Position numbers and translations under genes: made by a program. Below, piece by piece: positions 52,817-61,603 of a stretch of DNA of 64,000 bases (position 1 is the stretch's first letter; every line of letters begins with the position of its first letter). The notes under the pieces were generated by a model. It was not told the DNA's origin. It worked only from the letters and a program-made list of their open reading frames with translations, and did not search any database. Source of the stretch: Flavobacteriaceae bacterium UBA7302 (GTDB taxonomy: Bacteria > Bacteroidota > Bacteroidia > Flavobacteriales > Flavobacteriaceae); assembly GCA_002471825.1 (NCBI GenBank), contig DKQS01000004.1:186001-250000 (forward strand). Reading direction: 5' to 3'.

Positions 52817-52878
52817 ACCATTTATGGGGAGTCTCCCAACCATTTATGGGGAACTGAAAATTTCACCAAATATGGGGA
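52817..52878 (+). promoter_or_regulatory. Three G-run direct repeats upstream of the response regulator
   Basis: ACCATTTATGGGGA at 52817-52830 and 52839-52852, and ACCAAATATGGGGA at 52865-52878. Spacing between units is 22 and 26 bases. The third unit abuts the predicted -33 element. They have the layout of activator sites, probably for the response regulator itself or another regulator of the module. Confidence 0.6.
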
Positions 52879-52909
52879 TTGTCAAAAGTATATGAGTCCA
52901 ATAAATTTG
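52879..52909 (+). promoter_or_regulatory. Predicted promoter of the response-regulator gene
   Basis: TTG at 52879-52881 and TAAATTTG at 52902-52909, 20 bases apart, fit the Bacteroidota TTG/TAnnTTTG promoter well. The ATG follows 13 bases after the -7 box. Confidence 0.65.
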
Positions 52910-52922
52910 TAATGTTAATCAT

Positions 52923-53585
52923 ATGAAAAAAATCAACGTTCACGTTGCTGATGACCACAAAGTACTAGTAGATGGGATCAGTGCCGTTATTAATACCGAT
53001 AGTGAAATAGAAATTTGTGGCTATTCACTCACAGGACAACAAGTTATCGATTGGTTCAGCAAAAAGAGAAATAAAGCTGATGTGTTAATTCTAGATATCA
53101 CCATGCCAATCAAAGATGGCTTTGATGTACTGAGGTATTTTAAAGAGAAGAGAATATTTCAAAAAGTTATTATTTTCTCTAGTTATGACGACTTAAAAAT
53201 AGTGCAAGAAGCACTAAGCCTGGGTTGTTATGGTTACGTTACAAAGAAGAGTGCGGGAGAGCATATCATTGATGCTATAAAGGCTGTTGCCAAGGGCGAG
53301 CAGTATTTTAGTGATGACATCAAAAAGATTTTGCTGAAAACCTTTACAAATCAAGTGACCTCAACTGGAGATTTACCAGACAAAATAATTATCGAAAGTC
53401 TTACAGACAGAGAATTAGAAGTACTGAAATACATAGCTTACGAAATGAACTCGGGAGAAATTGCTGAAAAGATGAGTTTAAGTGTTAGCACAATTGACAC
53501 TTACAGAAAAAGTTTATTAAAAAAATTAAATGTTAAAAATTCGGTTGGAATAGCCATGTATGCAGTAAGGAATAAATTAATCTAA
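52923..53585 (+). CDS. LuxR/NarL-type response regulator
   Basis: A 220-residue transcription regulator. The receiver domain has HVADDHKVLVDGI at the start, the phosphoacceptor Asp58 in VLILDITMPIKDG, and a conserved Lys in GYVTKKSAGEHI. The C-terminal helix-turn-helix is LTDRELEVLKYIAYEMNSGE followed by STIDTYRKSLLKKLNVKN. It is encoded 165 bases before a lipoprotein and then a matching HisKA_3 kinase, so that kinase is its likely partner. Repeated G- or C-run sites before both genes suggest autoregulation. Confidence 0.92.
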   Translation: MKKINVHVADDHKVLVDGISAVINTDSEIEICGYSLTGQQVIDWFSKKRNKADVLILDITMPIKDGFDVLRYFKEKRIFQKVIIFSSYDDLKIVQEALSLGCYGYVTKKSAGEHIIDAIKAVAKGEQYFSDDIKKILLKTFTNQVTSTGDLPDKIIIESLTDRELEVLKYIAYEMNSGEIAEKMSLSVSTIDTYRKSLLKKLNVKNSVGIAMYAVRNKLI

Positions 53586-53590
53586 TACAA

Positions 53591-53676
53591 TTCCCCCAAT
53601 GTCTAAACTATAATTGTTACAAGTAATCCCCCCAATAGTTAAGACAAAAGTATCCCCCAAATAATACCCCCCACAT
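53591..53676 (+). promoter_or_regulatory. Four C-run repeats upstream of the lipoprotein
   Basis: C-runs of five or six begin at 53593, 53628, 53654 and 53667, in the contexts TTCCCCCAAT, ATCCCCCCAAT, ATCCCCCAAAT and TACCCCCCACAT. Start-to-start spacings are 35, 26 and 13 bases. Their core resembles the reverse complement of the G-run units before the response regulator (TCCCCATAAAT), so one protein may bind both regions. Confidence 0.55.
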
Positions 53677-53750
53677 TTCTTCACTGCATGCATTTCCTCC
53701 GAAATGTACCACATTACTAAATCGTAAAACAATTATTTAAATTCTTAAAA

Positions 53751-54428
53751 ATGAAAACAATTAAATTAGGGGTTCTTGCTACTTTTTTGTCTTTGACAGT
53801 AATCTTTTCATCTTGTTCTAGCGAAGAGCAAGTGTTATCATCTGAAGCACCAACTTCAGAACTATTAAAGTCTTTTAAAGTGAAAAGAGATTTAAGCGGG
53901 GCTTACTCATTAGATTTTGACTTAAAAAATGACGCTGTTGTAGATCGTATCTACGACGAGAATACCAAAACAAATCAATTTTATTTATATTCGTCCGACC
54001 AGAGAAGCGATCGGAAAGTTTCAGAAATTGTAAATTTATCTGACTCAAAATTGAAGATCGGTTTTGTGGACACAAATACCGATGAGACACCATCAATTAC
54101 AATTACCGATGATAACATCGCACTTGCCAAAGGAAATAGTGCTGAATTAACAAGTTATGAGGTAACCAGTCATGAAGATGGATCTTATCAATTAGATTTT
54201 ACCGTTGCTGAAGACGTTCGTGTAGACTTTGTTTTCAATGAAAACATTGGGGCTTATGAAATACACCTTGAGCAAGGTAAAGGAGATGAAAGTAGTTACA
54301 GCAGAACCTTCGAGAAAGAGGCCGGCCAAGATTTAAAAATTGATTTTATAAATCATTTCAGCGAATATGCATCCAAAGAAGCGCTTATTCGTAGACCACA
54401 AATCATCATTGACGGTTCAGGAGGTTAA
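53751..54428 (+). CDS. Lipoprotein built of two 94-residue repeats
   Basis: A 225-residue lipoprotein (lipobox VIFSSC, Cys22). Residues 41-122 and 135-222 are repeats offset by 94: SFKV/SYEV, LDFDL/LDFTV, VDRIYDEN/VDFVFNEN, LKIGFVD/LKIDFIN, and an ending ITITD/IIIDG. Each is probably a small beta domain. It lies between a response regulator and its kinase, 11 bases before the kinase gene, so it may sense, shield or be the output of that system. No family recognised. Confidence 0.8.
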   Translation: MKTIKLGVLATFLSLTVIFSSCSSEEQVLSSEAPTSELLKSFKVKRDLSGAYSLDFDLKNDAVVDRIYDENTKTNQFYLYSSDQRSDRKVSEIVNLSDSKLKIGFVDTNTDETPSITITDDNIALAKGNSAELTSYEVTSHEDGSYQLDFTVAEDVRVDFVFNENIGAYEIHLEQGKGDESSYSRTFEKEAGQDLKIDFINHFSEYASKEALIRRPQIIIDGSGG

Positions 54429-54439
54429 AAAAAGTTTCC

Positions 54440-56224
54440 TTGAGAACACGTAGGATATTACAATTAGGATTCCTTTTAGTATTAAGCACATTCTCGCTTA
54501 ATGCAAATACTATACATCATAATAAAGGAGCGTCGTTAACGACGTCTCCTTTTTTTAATGAATTACCCCAATTAAATTCTTATCAAGAGGACCTACAAGA
54601 AATCAAATCCTTGATTGAGGATGAAAAGTTTTCACAAGCGTTGCCACTAGCCTTTGATTTGTTGGAAGATATTGGTTCCTCCAACTACCTATTAAAACAT
54701 CAGTTAGAATCACAGATTGGTTTTATTTTTTCTAAAACTAATTCTCATAAAAAATCACTCTTATACTATAAAAAAGCATTAAAGTCTTTACAACAGTCCA
54801 CATCAGTCGATGCCAAACAGGATGTTTCACTAGATGTACAATTGATGGATACCTATTTCCAAATAGGATCGTCATTTTTAAGGCTTGAAGTGTATGAGGA
54901 TACCACCGAGGTGGTGAAAAAGGATAGTGCCAAATTTTATTTCCGAAAAGTGGAGAATTTTCCGTCGTTGAATGATAAAATTCTTGACATTAAGGGAAGA
55001 ACCTTCACAAATTTAACAGCTATATATTACACCGACTCCATTTATGATGTTGCCAAAGAATATGCCCAAAAGGCCATAAATATTCATAAGAAGCGAAATA
55101 ATAAATTGAGTCAGGCTGGTGCTTTGGGTAATTTAGGAAGTATTTATTTGGATCTGGGTGATTATGAAACGGCCAAAGAGAAATATCTGGAAGGACTTGA
55201 TTTAATCAGAAATATAAACTCTTCAAAAGCGGATCTTTTTAAGGCAAATTTATACGCAAATCTCGCTTGGGCATTACGAAACCTAGAGGATTATACAGCC
55301 TACGATCAGCTTACTAAATCTAATGAGTTTACAGAAAAACTCAGAGATAATGAGGTAAAACGAATCGTAGAAACTATTACGGGTCAATATGACGTTGATA
55401 GAGTGAAACGAGCCGAAAGGAGGAACTTTTGGATTTATGTGATTATCAGTATTCTAGTCATAGCTTCTTTGATATCCTTCTATACCCAACGGAAAAGGAA
55501 TTTGGCGCTTAAATTGGAAAAAGCAAACATGATTCAGAAACAGAAAGTAGAAGCCGTGAAGTCTGAATCTCAGCGTAGAATTCTAAATGCTGTTATTGAG
55601 GGTAAAGAGAAAGAGCGTAAAGAAATCGCTGAAACCCTTCATGATAGTGTGAGTACCTTATTGTCATCTGCCAATTTGCATTTACAAGCTTCAGCCAAAC
55701 AGTTTAATGGCGACCTTCCTGTGGAAATTAGAAAAACCAGAGTAATTCTTGCAGAGGCTTCTTCGAAAATCCGAGATTTATCTCACAACCTCATTTCTGC
55801 CTTGCTCATCAAATTCGGGCTTACCTATGCCATTAAAGATTTAGCTCAAAAATATTCGAACTCCGAACTTCAAGTAGAAATAGATATTGAGCCATTACCT
55901 AGGTATCCAGAGAAGTTTGAAATCAAAGTTTACAACATCATTCAAGAGATTGTAAATAATATTTTGAAACATAGTAAAGCGACTCAGGCAAAAATCAGTA
56001 TGAGAGAAGTAAGCAATAATATTGAAATCTTTATCAAGGATAATGGCATCGGATTCGATATGAATTTGGTAGATATGAAAGAGGGAATTGGAATCAAACA
56101 AATTGAAGCAAGAGTGCAATTAATGCACGGTGATTTTCAAATATATTCTCAGATTAACAAAGGGACAGCTGTAGAAATTTCCATTCCTACCATCGAGGTA
56201 GAAGATCAGGTGATCAACGTTTAG
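54440..56224 (+). CDS. TPR-containing sensor histidine kinase (HisKA_3/NarX type)
   Basis: A 594-residue membrane kinase. TTG 54440 is chosen because a signal sequence (ILQLGFLLVLSTFSLNA) begins there. Periplasmic residues about 45-320 hold TPR repeats, such as GALGNLGSIYLDLGDYETAK near 235. One helix at about 330-347 crosses the membrane. A coiled coil leads to the HisKA_3 domain with phosphoacceptor His401 in IAETLHDSVSTL, and the ATPase domain has EIVNNILKHSKA, IKDNGIGFD and GIGIKQIEARVQLM. Partner of the response regulator. It overlaps the converging phosphodiesterase gene by 11 bases. Confidence 0.92.
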   Translation: MRTRRILQLGFLLVLSTFSLNANTIHHNKGASLTTSPFFNELPQLNSYQEDLQEIKSLIEDEKFSQALPLAFDLLEDIGSSNYLLKHQLESQIGFIFSKTNSHKKSLLYYKKALKSLQQSTSVDAKQDVSLDVQLMDTYFQIGSSFLRLEVYEDTTEVVKKDSAKFYFRKVENFPSLNDKILDIKGRTFTNLTAIYYTDSIYDVAKEYAQKAINIHKKRNNKLSQAGALGNLGSIYLDLGDYETAKEKYLEGLDLIRNINSSKADLFKANLYANLAWALRNLEDYTAYDQLTKSNEFTEKLRDNEVKRIVETITGQYDVDRVKRAERRNFWIYVIISILVIASLISFYTQRKRNLALKLEKANMIQKQKVEAVKSESQRRILNAVIEGKEKERKEIAETLHDSVSTLLSSANLHLQASAKQFNGDLPVEIRKTRVILAEASSKIRDLSHNLISALLIKFGLTYAIKDLAQKYSNSELQVEIDIEPLPRYPEKFEIKVYNIIQEIVNNILKHSKATQAKISMREVSNNIEIFIKDNGIGFDMNLVDMKEGIGIKQIEARVQLMHGDFQIYSQINKGTAVEISIPTIEVEDQVINV

Positions 56225-56708
56225 CCAATTCAATAACTTCTAGGTTTTTAATTTCTCCTGCATCAAGCTCAAACCGCAGCATGGTTCTCACTTTGTGAAA
56301 GCCAACTTTTCCTGCCGCACCAGGATTAAAATGCATACAGTTTAATTTATTGTCATATTGAACTTTCAAAATGTGTGAATGCCCACAGATGAATAGATTA
56401 GGAGGGTTTGCTTTGAGAGCCTCTCGCACTCTTTGATTGTATCGATTGGGATATCCACCAATGTGTGTTATCCATATCTTTACGCCTTGTTCCTCGAATT
56501 TTAGGTCCAACGGAAATTCGGCTCTTGCTTCTTTGCCATCAATATTTCCAAAGACTGCTCGAAGTGGTTTGTGCTTTTTTATCGTATCCGTGACCCTTAA
56601 ATTACCAATGTCTCCGGCATGCCAGACTTCGTCAGCTAGATTTACATACTTTAGAATTTGATCGTCTATAAAGCTATGGGTATCGGAAAGTAATAGGATT
56701 TTCTTCAC
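56214..56708 (-). CDS. YfcE/MJ0936-type metallophosphoesterase
   Basis: A cytoplasmic phosphodiesterase of 164 residues. I choose GTG 56708 because it gives the family's standard opening VKKILLLSDTHSF; the frame extends 21 bases further through rare starts. Metal-binding motifs are LLSDTHSF, WHAGDIG, AVFGNID, FICGHSHIL and HFNPGAAG. Physiological substrate unknown in this family. It converges with the sensor kinase gene and is divergent from truA. Confidence 0.9.
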   Translation of the reverse strand: MKKILLLSDTHSFIDDQILKYVNLADEVWHAGDIGNLRVTDTIKKHKPLRAVFGNIDGKEARAEFPLDLKFEEQGVKIWITHIGGYPNRYNQRVREALKANPPNLFICGHSHILKVQYDNKLNCMHFNPGAAGKVGFHKVRTMLRFELDAGEIKNLEVIELAKR

Positions 56709-56741
56709 AGTGTAAAAATACAAATACACAAATAATTTCCT

Positions 56742-56749
56742 TAATTTTG
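56742..56749 (+). promoter_or_regulatory. -7 box of truA
   Basis: TAATTTTG fits TAnnTTTG and ends 22 bases before the TTG start at 56772. Confidence 0.45.
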
Positions 56750-56771
56750 ATGGCTTCTAAACACACTTTCT

Positions 56772-57500
56772 TTGAGGTATTTTATTGAACTTTCATATCA
56801 TGGTAAAAATTATCATGGGTGGCAAATGCAACCTGATGCGGTGAGCGTTCAAGAGAAAGTGAATGATGCAGTAAGTAAGGTGTTTCGAGAATCGATTGAA
56901 GTGGTTGGAGCCGGAAGAACCGATACCGGTGTTCACGCCAAACAGATGTTTGCTCACTTTGATAGTTCCAATGAGCCCCCCAAAGAAGTCGTTTACAAGT
57001 TAAATTCCATTTTGCCAAACGATATAGTTGTCTATGATGTCGTTCAAGTGTCGGATGAGAAACATGCCCGGTTCGATGCCACATCTCGTAGTTACGAATA
57101 TCACATCTGGCTCGGTAGAAATCCTTTTCTCTTGGATTTTAGTTGGCAAATTCACAGTCAGCAACTGGATGTAGAAAAAATGAATGAGGCGGCCGAAATA
57201 CTATTGAGGTATAAGGACTTTCAATGTTTTTCAAAGGTAAAAACCGATGTTTATACCTATAATTGCGACGTGACAGAAGCGCGATGGGTTTTGAAAAATA
57301 ACGAATTAATTTTCCACATTTCGGCCAATCGTTTTCTAAGAAATATGGTGAGGGCGATCGTTGGTACGCTGGTAGATGTTGGTTTGGGTAAAATTACTAC
57401 CAAGGATTTTGAGGCCATCATTGAAAGCAAAGATCGAGGGAATGCAGGCCTTTCAGTCCCTGCAAAAGGATTATTTTTAACAGCTATTAAATACAATTAA
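56772..57500 (+). CDS. truA: tRNA pseudouridine synthase TruA
   Basis: A 242-residue enzyme isomerising uridines 38-40 in tRNA anticodon arms. The start is TTG 56772, which gives the canonical RYFIELSYHGKNYHGWQ. The catalytic Asp is in VVGAGRTDTGVHA. Later family segments include RSYEYHIWLGRNPF and FLRNMVRAIVGTLVDVG. It abuts the ABC exporter gene, whose GTG immediately follows the truA stop, so the two are cotranscribed. Confidence 0.94.
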   Translation: MRYFIELSYHGKNYHGWQMQPDAVSVQEKVNDAVSKVFRESIEVVGAGRTDTGVHAKQMFAHFDSSNEPPKEVVYKLNSILPNDIVVYDVVQVSDEKHARFDATSRSYEYHIWLGRNPFLLDFSWQIHSQQLDVEKMNEAAEILLRYKDFQCFSKVKTDVYTYNCDVTEARWVLKNNELIFHISANRFLRNMVRAIVGTLVDVGLGKITTKDFEAIIESKDRGNAGLSVPAKGLFLTAIKYN

Positions 57501-59267
57501 GTGGCAAAGTATTCAGGTAAAGCATTTGATGTTGAGATTTTTTCGAGGCTAATGTCCTTTGCAAAGCGCTATAAGTTGTATTTCTTTATTGCAGCTTCTT
57601 CAACCATTTTATTGGCCCTTTTCTCGATTTTAACTCCATATATTTTAATCAATACGGTTGATGACTATATCCTTACCAAAGACAAGCAAGGATTGTTGGA
57701 TTACACCTTGTTAATGTTGGGTGTTCTGATGGTAGAGGTTATTCTACAGTTCACCTTTATCTACTTTGCGAATTGGGTTGGACAACACATTATTCGAGAT
57801 ATACGAGCGAAAATATTTCGTCATATCCTAGCCTTTAAAATGACCTATTTCGACAACAATTCTGTCGGGAAATTGGTAACGAGGGTGGTTTCTGATATTG
57901 AGACCATTGCAGCCTTTTTTAGCAATGGGGTATTCACCATTGTGAGTGACATACTCAAAATGGTAGCGGTGACAATCATCATGTTTATTTTAAATTGGAA
58001 ATTGGCCTGTATAACCTTGGCTATTCTTCCTATTTTGATATATGCCACCAAGCGTTTTCAAGTGGCAATTAAGGCAACCTTTCAAGAGGTGAGAGATCAG
58101 GTGGCAAACCTCAATTCCTTTGTGCAAGAGCGTGTAACAGGTATGAAAATCGTGCAGCTTTTCAATCGTGAAAAGGTTGAATATGATAATTTCTTAGAGA
58201 TCAATGAAAAGCACAAAGCGGCTCATGTAAAAACCATTTGGTACTATTCTGTTTTCTTTCCAATTGCTGAAATTTTATCATCTATCGGAATCGGATTAAT
58301 CGTTTGGTTTGGAGGCGGACAAGCCATTCAGAATTCGGGCATTACTGTCGGAATGATCATGGGATTCATTTCCTATGCCCAAATGTTGTTCAGACCTTTG
58401 CGTCAAATTGCCGATAAATTCAATCAACTTCAAATGGGAATTGTCGCCGGCGAGCGGGTATTTGGTGTCTTGGATACCGATAGCTTTATTTCTCGTGAAG
58501 GAACAACTGTTGCTGAAAACGTGCGCGGAGATATCAAGTTCAACAATGTTCGATTTAGTTATATTGAAGGTGAAGAGGTGCTGAAGGGCATTTCGTTTTC
58601 GGCTAAGAAAGGGGAAACCATTGCTTTGGTTGGCGCAACAGGAGCTGGAAAATCCACTATTATCAGTTTGATGAATCGCTTTTATGAAATTGATAGTGGC
58701 GAAATAACGGTTGATGGCGTATCAATTGATGACTTTACCGTAGAAAGCCTTCGAAATCAAATTGCGATTGTACTACAGGATGTGTTCTTGTTTTCAGATA
58801 CCATTTATAACAACATTACACTGAAGGATGAATCCATCACCTTGGATGAAGTGAAAAAAGCAGCTAAAAAGATTGGAATTCATGATTTTATCATGTCACT
58901 TCCCAATGACTACAACTATAACGTAAAAGAAAGAGGAGTCATGCTTTCGTCAGGTCAGCGTCAATTGATTTCATTTTTAAGAGCCTATGTGAGTAATCCG
59001 TCTATTTTAATTTTAGATGAGGCTACTTCATCTGTAGATGCCTATGCCGAACAATTGATTCAGCAAGCCACAGATACCATCACCAAGGGAAGAACTTCCA
59101 TCATCATTGCCCACCGATTGGCAACCATTAAAAAGGCCGATACCATTATTGTGATGGACAAAGGTCAAATTGTAGAGAAGGGTACACATACCGATTTGCT
59201 TGCAAAAGAATCGGGCTATTACAAAAATCTTTATGAAAAGCAATTTCAGCTAGAAAAGGCGTCTTAA
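57501..59267 (+). CDS. ABC exporter (MsbA-type fused permease-ATPase)
   Basis: A 588-residue half-transporter: six membrane helices in residues 1 to about 330, then an ATPase with Walker A LVGATGAGKST, signature LSSGQRQLISFLRAYV (variant of LSGGQ) and Walker B ILILDEATSSVD, followed by the switch His in IIAHRL. It begins with GTG directly after truA. Such proteins often export lipids or drugs; near lipid A genes elsewhere they act as MsbA, but here substrate is unknown. It overlaps the converging cdaA by four bases. Confidence 0.9.
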   Translation: MAKYSGKAFDVEIFSRLMSFAKRYKLYFFIAASSTILLALFSILTPYILINTVDDYILTKDKQGLLDYTLLMLGVLMVEVILQFTFIYFANWVGQHIIRDIRAKIFRHILAFKMTYFDNNSVGKLVTRVVSDIETIAAFFSNGVFTIVSDILKMVAVTIIMFILNWKLACITLAILPILIYATKRFQVAIKATFQEVRDQVANLNSFVQERVTGMKIVQLFNREKVEYDNFLEINEKHKAAHVKTIWYYSVFFPIAEILSSIGIGLIVWFGGGQAIQNSGITVGMIMGFISYAQMLFRPLRQIADKFNQLQMGIVAGERVFGVLDTDSFISREGTTVAENVRGDIKFNNVRFSYIEGEEVLKGISFSAKKGETIALVGATGAGKSTIISLMNRFYEIDSGEITVDGVSIDDFTVESLRNQIAIVLQDVFLFSDTIYNNITLKDESITLDEVKKAAKKIGIHDFIMSLPNDYNYNVKERGVMLSSGQRQLISFLRAYVSNPSILILDEATSSVDAYAEQLIQQATDTITKGRTSIIIAHRLATIKKADTIIVMDKGQIVEKGTHTDLLAKESGYYKNLYEKQFQLEKAS

Positions 59268-60043
59268 ATATTGAGGTCTTTCTTCAATTTCTCTAACAAG
59301 TCATCTCTTGAATCGTATAGAACGAATTCTCCATTTTTGATATAAGAGATCTCTCCAGTTTCTTCTGAAACCAAAAGACAAAGAGAATCCGTTTTTTCTG
59401 AAACACCAATGGCTGCTCTATGTCGTAATCCGAATCGAGCGGGAATCTTGTCATTATCAGAAATAGGCAAAACTACTCTCGTGGCAACCACATAATTATC
59501 TCTAATGATGGTGGCACCGTCGTGCAGCGGACTGTTTTTGAAGAAGATACTTTCCAGCAAAACAGAATTTAACTGCGCATTCATTTTATCACCTGTATTA
59601 ATAAGGAAATCAAGATTGTTGGTTCTTTCGATCACAATCAGTGCACCGGTTTTTGATTTCGCCATGTTGTAACAAGCTGTCATCAATTCGTCGGTATCGA
59701 CATCTGAGTAAATTTCTGATTTTAAAAATTTCAATTGTTTGAAGAAGCTCCGATTTCTAGAAAAGTTCGTTGTTCCAATCATCAGCAAAAACTTTCTTAT
59801 TTCTTGTTGGAAAACAATAATCAGTGCAATAACTCCACCCGATAGTAAGTAGCCTAGAATACCACTGAGCATTTCCATTTTCAATGCCTGCGTAATTTTC
59901 CAAATCAAGAAAATAAAGGCAATTCCGATAATAATGTTAATGGCAACCGTACTTTTAAGAAGACGATAAATGTAGAACAATAGCAAAGCTACCAGGATAA
60001 TGTCTAGCGCATCTAGCAAAGAAAAGTCTACAAAATCAAACAT
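59264..60043 (-). CDS. cdaA: Diadenylate cyclase CdaA
   Basis: A 259-residue membrane enzyme producing cyclic di-AMP. Three N-terminal helices (about 8-28, 31-52, 56-80) precede the DAC domain. Its active-site DGA and RHRAA motifs are clear, in LHDGATIIRDNYV and RFGLRHRAAIGVSE. Cyclic di-AMP governs potassium and wall homeostasis in other bacteria. It follows folP by 62 bases on the same strand, a linkage seen in many Bacteroidota. No c-di-AMP phosphodiesterase or receptor is in the window. Confidence 0.95.
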   Translation of the reverse strand: MFDFVDFSLLDALDIILVALLLFYIYRLLKSTVAINIIIGIAFIFLIWKITQALKMEMLSGILGYLLSGGVIALIIVFQQEIRKFLLMIGTTNFSRNRSFFKQLKFLKSEIYSDVDTDELMTACYNMAKSKTGALIVIERTNNLDFLINTGDKMNAQLNSVLLESIFFKNSPLHDGATIIRDNYVVATRVVLPISDNDKIPARFGLRHRAAIGVSEKTDSLCLLVSEETGEISYIKNGEFVLYDSRDDLLEKLKKDLNI

Positions 60044-60105
60044 ATGAGAAGGATGTTAGGCTAAAATACTAATAATAATTAGCTAGGCAAATTTGCTGAA
60101 AGGAC

Positions 60106-60939
60106 CTAGTTGCTTTGGTTTTTTAAAAGCGAAACAATTTTAACGGCCTCTACGGCTTCTTTTACATCGTGAACACGCAGGATATTCGCTCCGTTTAATA
60201 AGGCAACGGTATTCGCAGCGGTGGTTGCATTGAGCGCTTCTTGGGGTGAAATTTCCAATGGTTTGTAAAGCATGGATTTTCGAGATACGCCTGCCAATAT
60301 CGGTTTGTCCAAATTTTGGAATAAGGACAGTTTGTCCAGGAGATCATAGTTTTGAGCGATAGTTTTACCAAATCCGAAGCCCACATCAATGATAATATCG
60401 CTAACATTAAGTCGATGTAATTCATCAATTTTTTTTGAGAAGAAGTAAATCAAATCATGGACGATATCTTCATATTTCGGATTATTCTGCATGGTTTGAG
60501 GTGTTCCTTGCATGTGCATGGCAATGTAAGGCACGTTCAATTCGGCAATGGTAGAAAACATATCTGCATCTAAATTACCACCCGAAATATCATTGATAAG
60601 CGCCGCTCCTAGTTCGATCGATTTTCTTGCGACAGCGCTTCTAAAGGTGTCCACAGAGATCAAGGTATCGGGAAATTTCTTAAGAATTAGCTCGATGACA
60701 GGTGCCATTCTTGAAAGTTCCTCTTGCTCCGAAACATGATCGGCTCCAGGTCTGGAGGAGTAGGCACCTACATCAATAAACGTAGCTCCCTCAGCTAACA
60801 TTTTTTCAACTTGACCTAGAATGCTTCTTTCATCTTTATAAAGGCCGCCATCAAAAAACGAGTCTGGTGTGATATTTAATACCCCCATGACTTTTGGAGA
60901 AGTCAAATCAACAAGTCGTCCTTTACAATTGATGGTCAT
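60106..60939 (-). CDS. folP: Dihydropteroate synthase
   Basis: A 277-residue TIM-barrel enzyme joining p-aminobenzoate to dihydropterin diphosphate in folate synthesis; it is the sulfonamide target. The signatures are PKVMGVLNITPDSFFDGG and FIDVGAYSSRPGAD, then ALINDISGGNL and AGVSRKSML near the end. Length is typical. It starts on the base after the LOG-family gene and is cotranscribed with it and cdaA. Confidence 0.96.
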   Translation of the reverse strand: MTINCKGRLVDLTSPKVMGVLNITPDSFFDGGLYKDERSILGQVEKMLAEGATFIDVGAYSSRPGADHVSEQEELSRMAPVIELILKKFPDTLISVDTFRSAVARKSIELGAALINDISGGNLDADMFSTIAELNVPYIAMHMQGTPQTMQNNPKYEDIVHDLIYFFSKKIDELHRLNVSDIIIDVGFGFGKTIAQNYDLLDKLSLFQNLDKPILAGVSRKSMLYKPLEISPQEALNATTAANTVALLNGANILRVHDVKEAVEAVKIVSLLKNQSN

Positions 60940-61533
60940 TTACTTAACGATTTTATCGGTTACAGGTGTTTTGTCAAGCGGTTTGAAAGCTTCAAATTTT
61001 TCAAACAATTCCTCAATGGTCGCTGCGACAATAAGCAATTCTTTGTTTTCTGGTTTTACAAAGCCTTCGCGGATCATGACATCCAATTGTGCTAGGGTAG
61101 CATCAAAATAACCATCAATATTTACGATTCCTACTGGTTTCTGTTCAATGTGCAGTTGTTGAAGTGTTAAGGCTTCAAACAATTCGTCTAAGGTTCCAAG
61201 TCCGCCTGGCAACGCCACATAAGCATCTCCAGATTCACTCATTTTAATTTTTCGTTCTGCCATGGTTTTAGTAACATAGAGTTCCGAAACTCCACGATGT
61301 ACCACCTCTCTTTTTTCTAAAAGCTTCGGGATTACACCAATAACATGGCCATCTTGAGATAGCATTTGATCGGCAATGACACCCATTAAACCAACTTTTC
61401 CACCCCCATAAACCATGCCCATGTTGTGTTGAACAAGGAAGTCGCCAAACTCCTTGGCTAGTTGGGTGTATTTCTTGGAAAAGCCAATGCTAGAACCGCA
61501 AAAAACTATGATATTTTTCAAGTTGAAGTGCAT
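60940..61533 (-). CDS. LOG-family (TIGR00730) Rossmann-fold protein
   Basis: A 197-residue protein of the lysine decarboxylase-like family, many of which are cytokinin-type nucleoside 5'-monophosphate phosphoribohydrolases. The start IIVFCGSSIGFSKKY and GMVYGGGKVGLMG are typical, and the substrate motif PGGLGTLDELFEAL (PGGxGTxxE) is intact. It probably cleaves the N-glycosidic bond of nucleotide monophosphates. It abuts folP. Confidence 0.9.
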   Translation of the reverse strand: MHFNLKNIIVFCGSSIGFSKKYTQLAKEFGDFLVQHNMGMVYGGGKVGLMGVIADQMLSQDGHVIGVIPKLLEKREVVHRGVSELYVTKTMAERKIKMSESGDAYVALPGGLGTLDELFEALTLQQLHIEQKPVGIVNIDGYFDATLAQLDVMIREGFVKPENKELLIVAATIEELFEKFEAFKPLDKTPVTDKIVK

Positions 61534-61577
61534 TAAAAAATCAAGGTAAAAATAAAAGAAAACCTACGAACTTTTAC

Positions 61578-61585
61578 TACATTTG
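61578..61585 (+). promoter_or_regulatory. -7 box of the DUF1599 gene
   Basis: TACATTTG, an exact TAnnTTTG match, ends 18 bases before the ATG at 61604. Confidence 0.5.
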
Positions 61586-61603
61586 AGAAATTCTTTGACC
61601 ACG

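Noticed and set aside
59264..59267. Four-base convergent overlap between the ABC exporter and cdaA
   Set aside because: Shared TTAA stop codons are common in compact genomes, and nothing else suggests antisense control.
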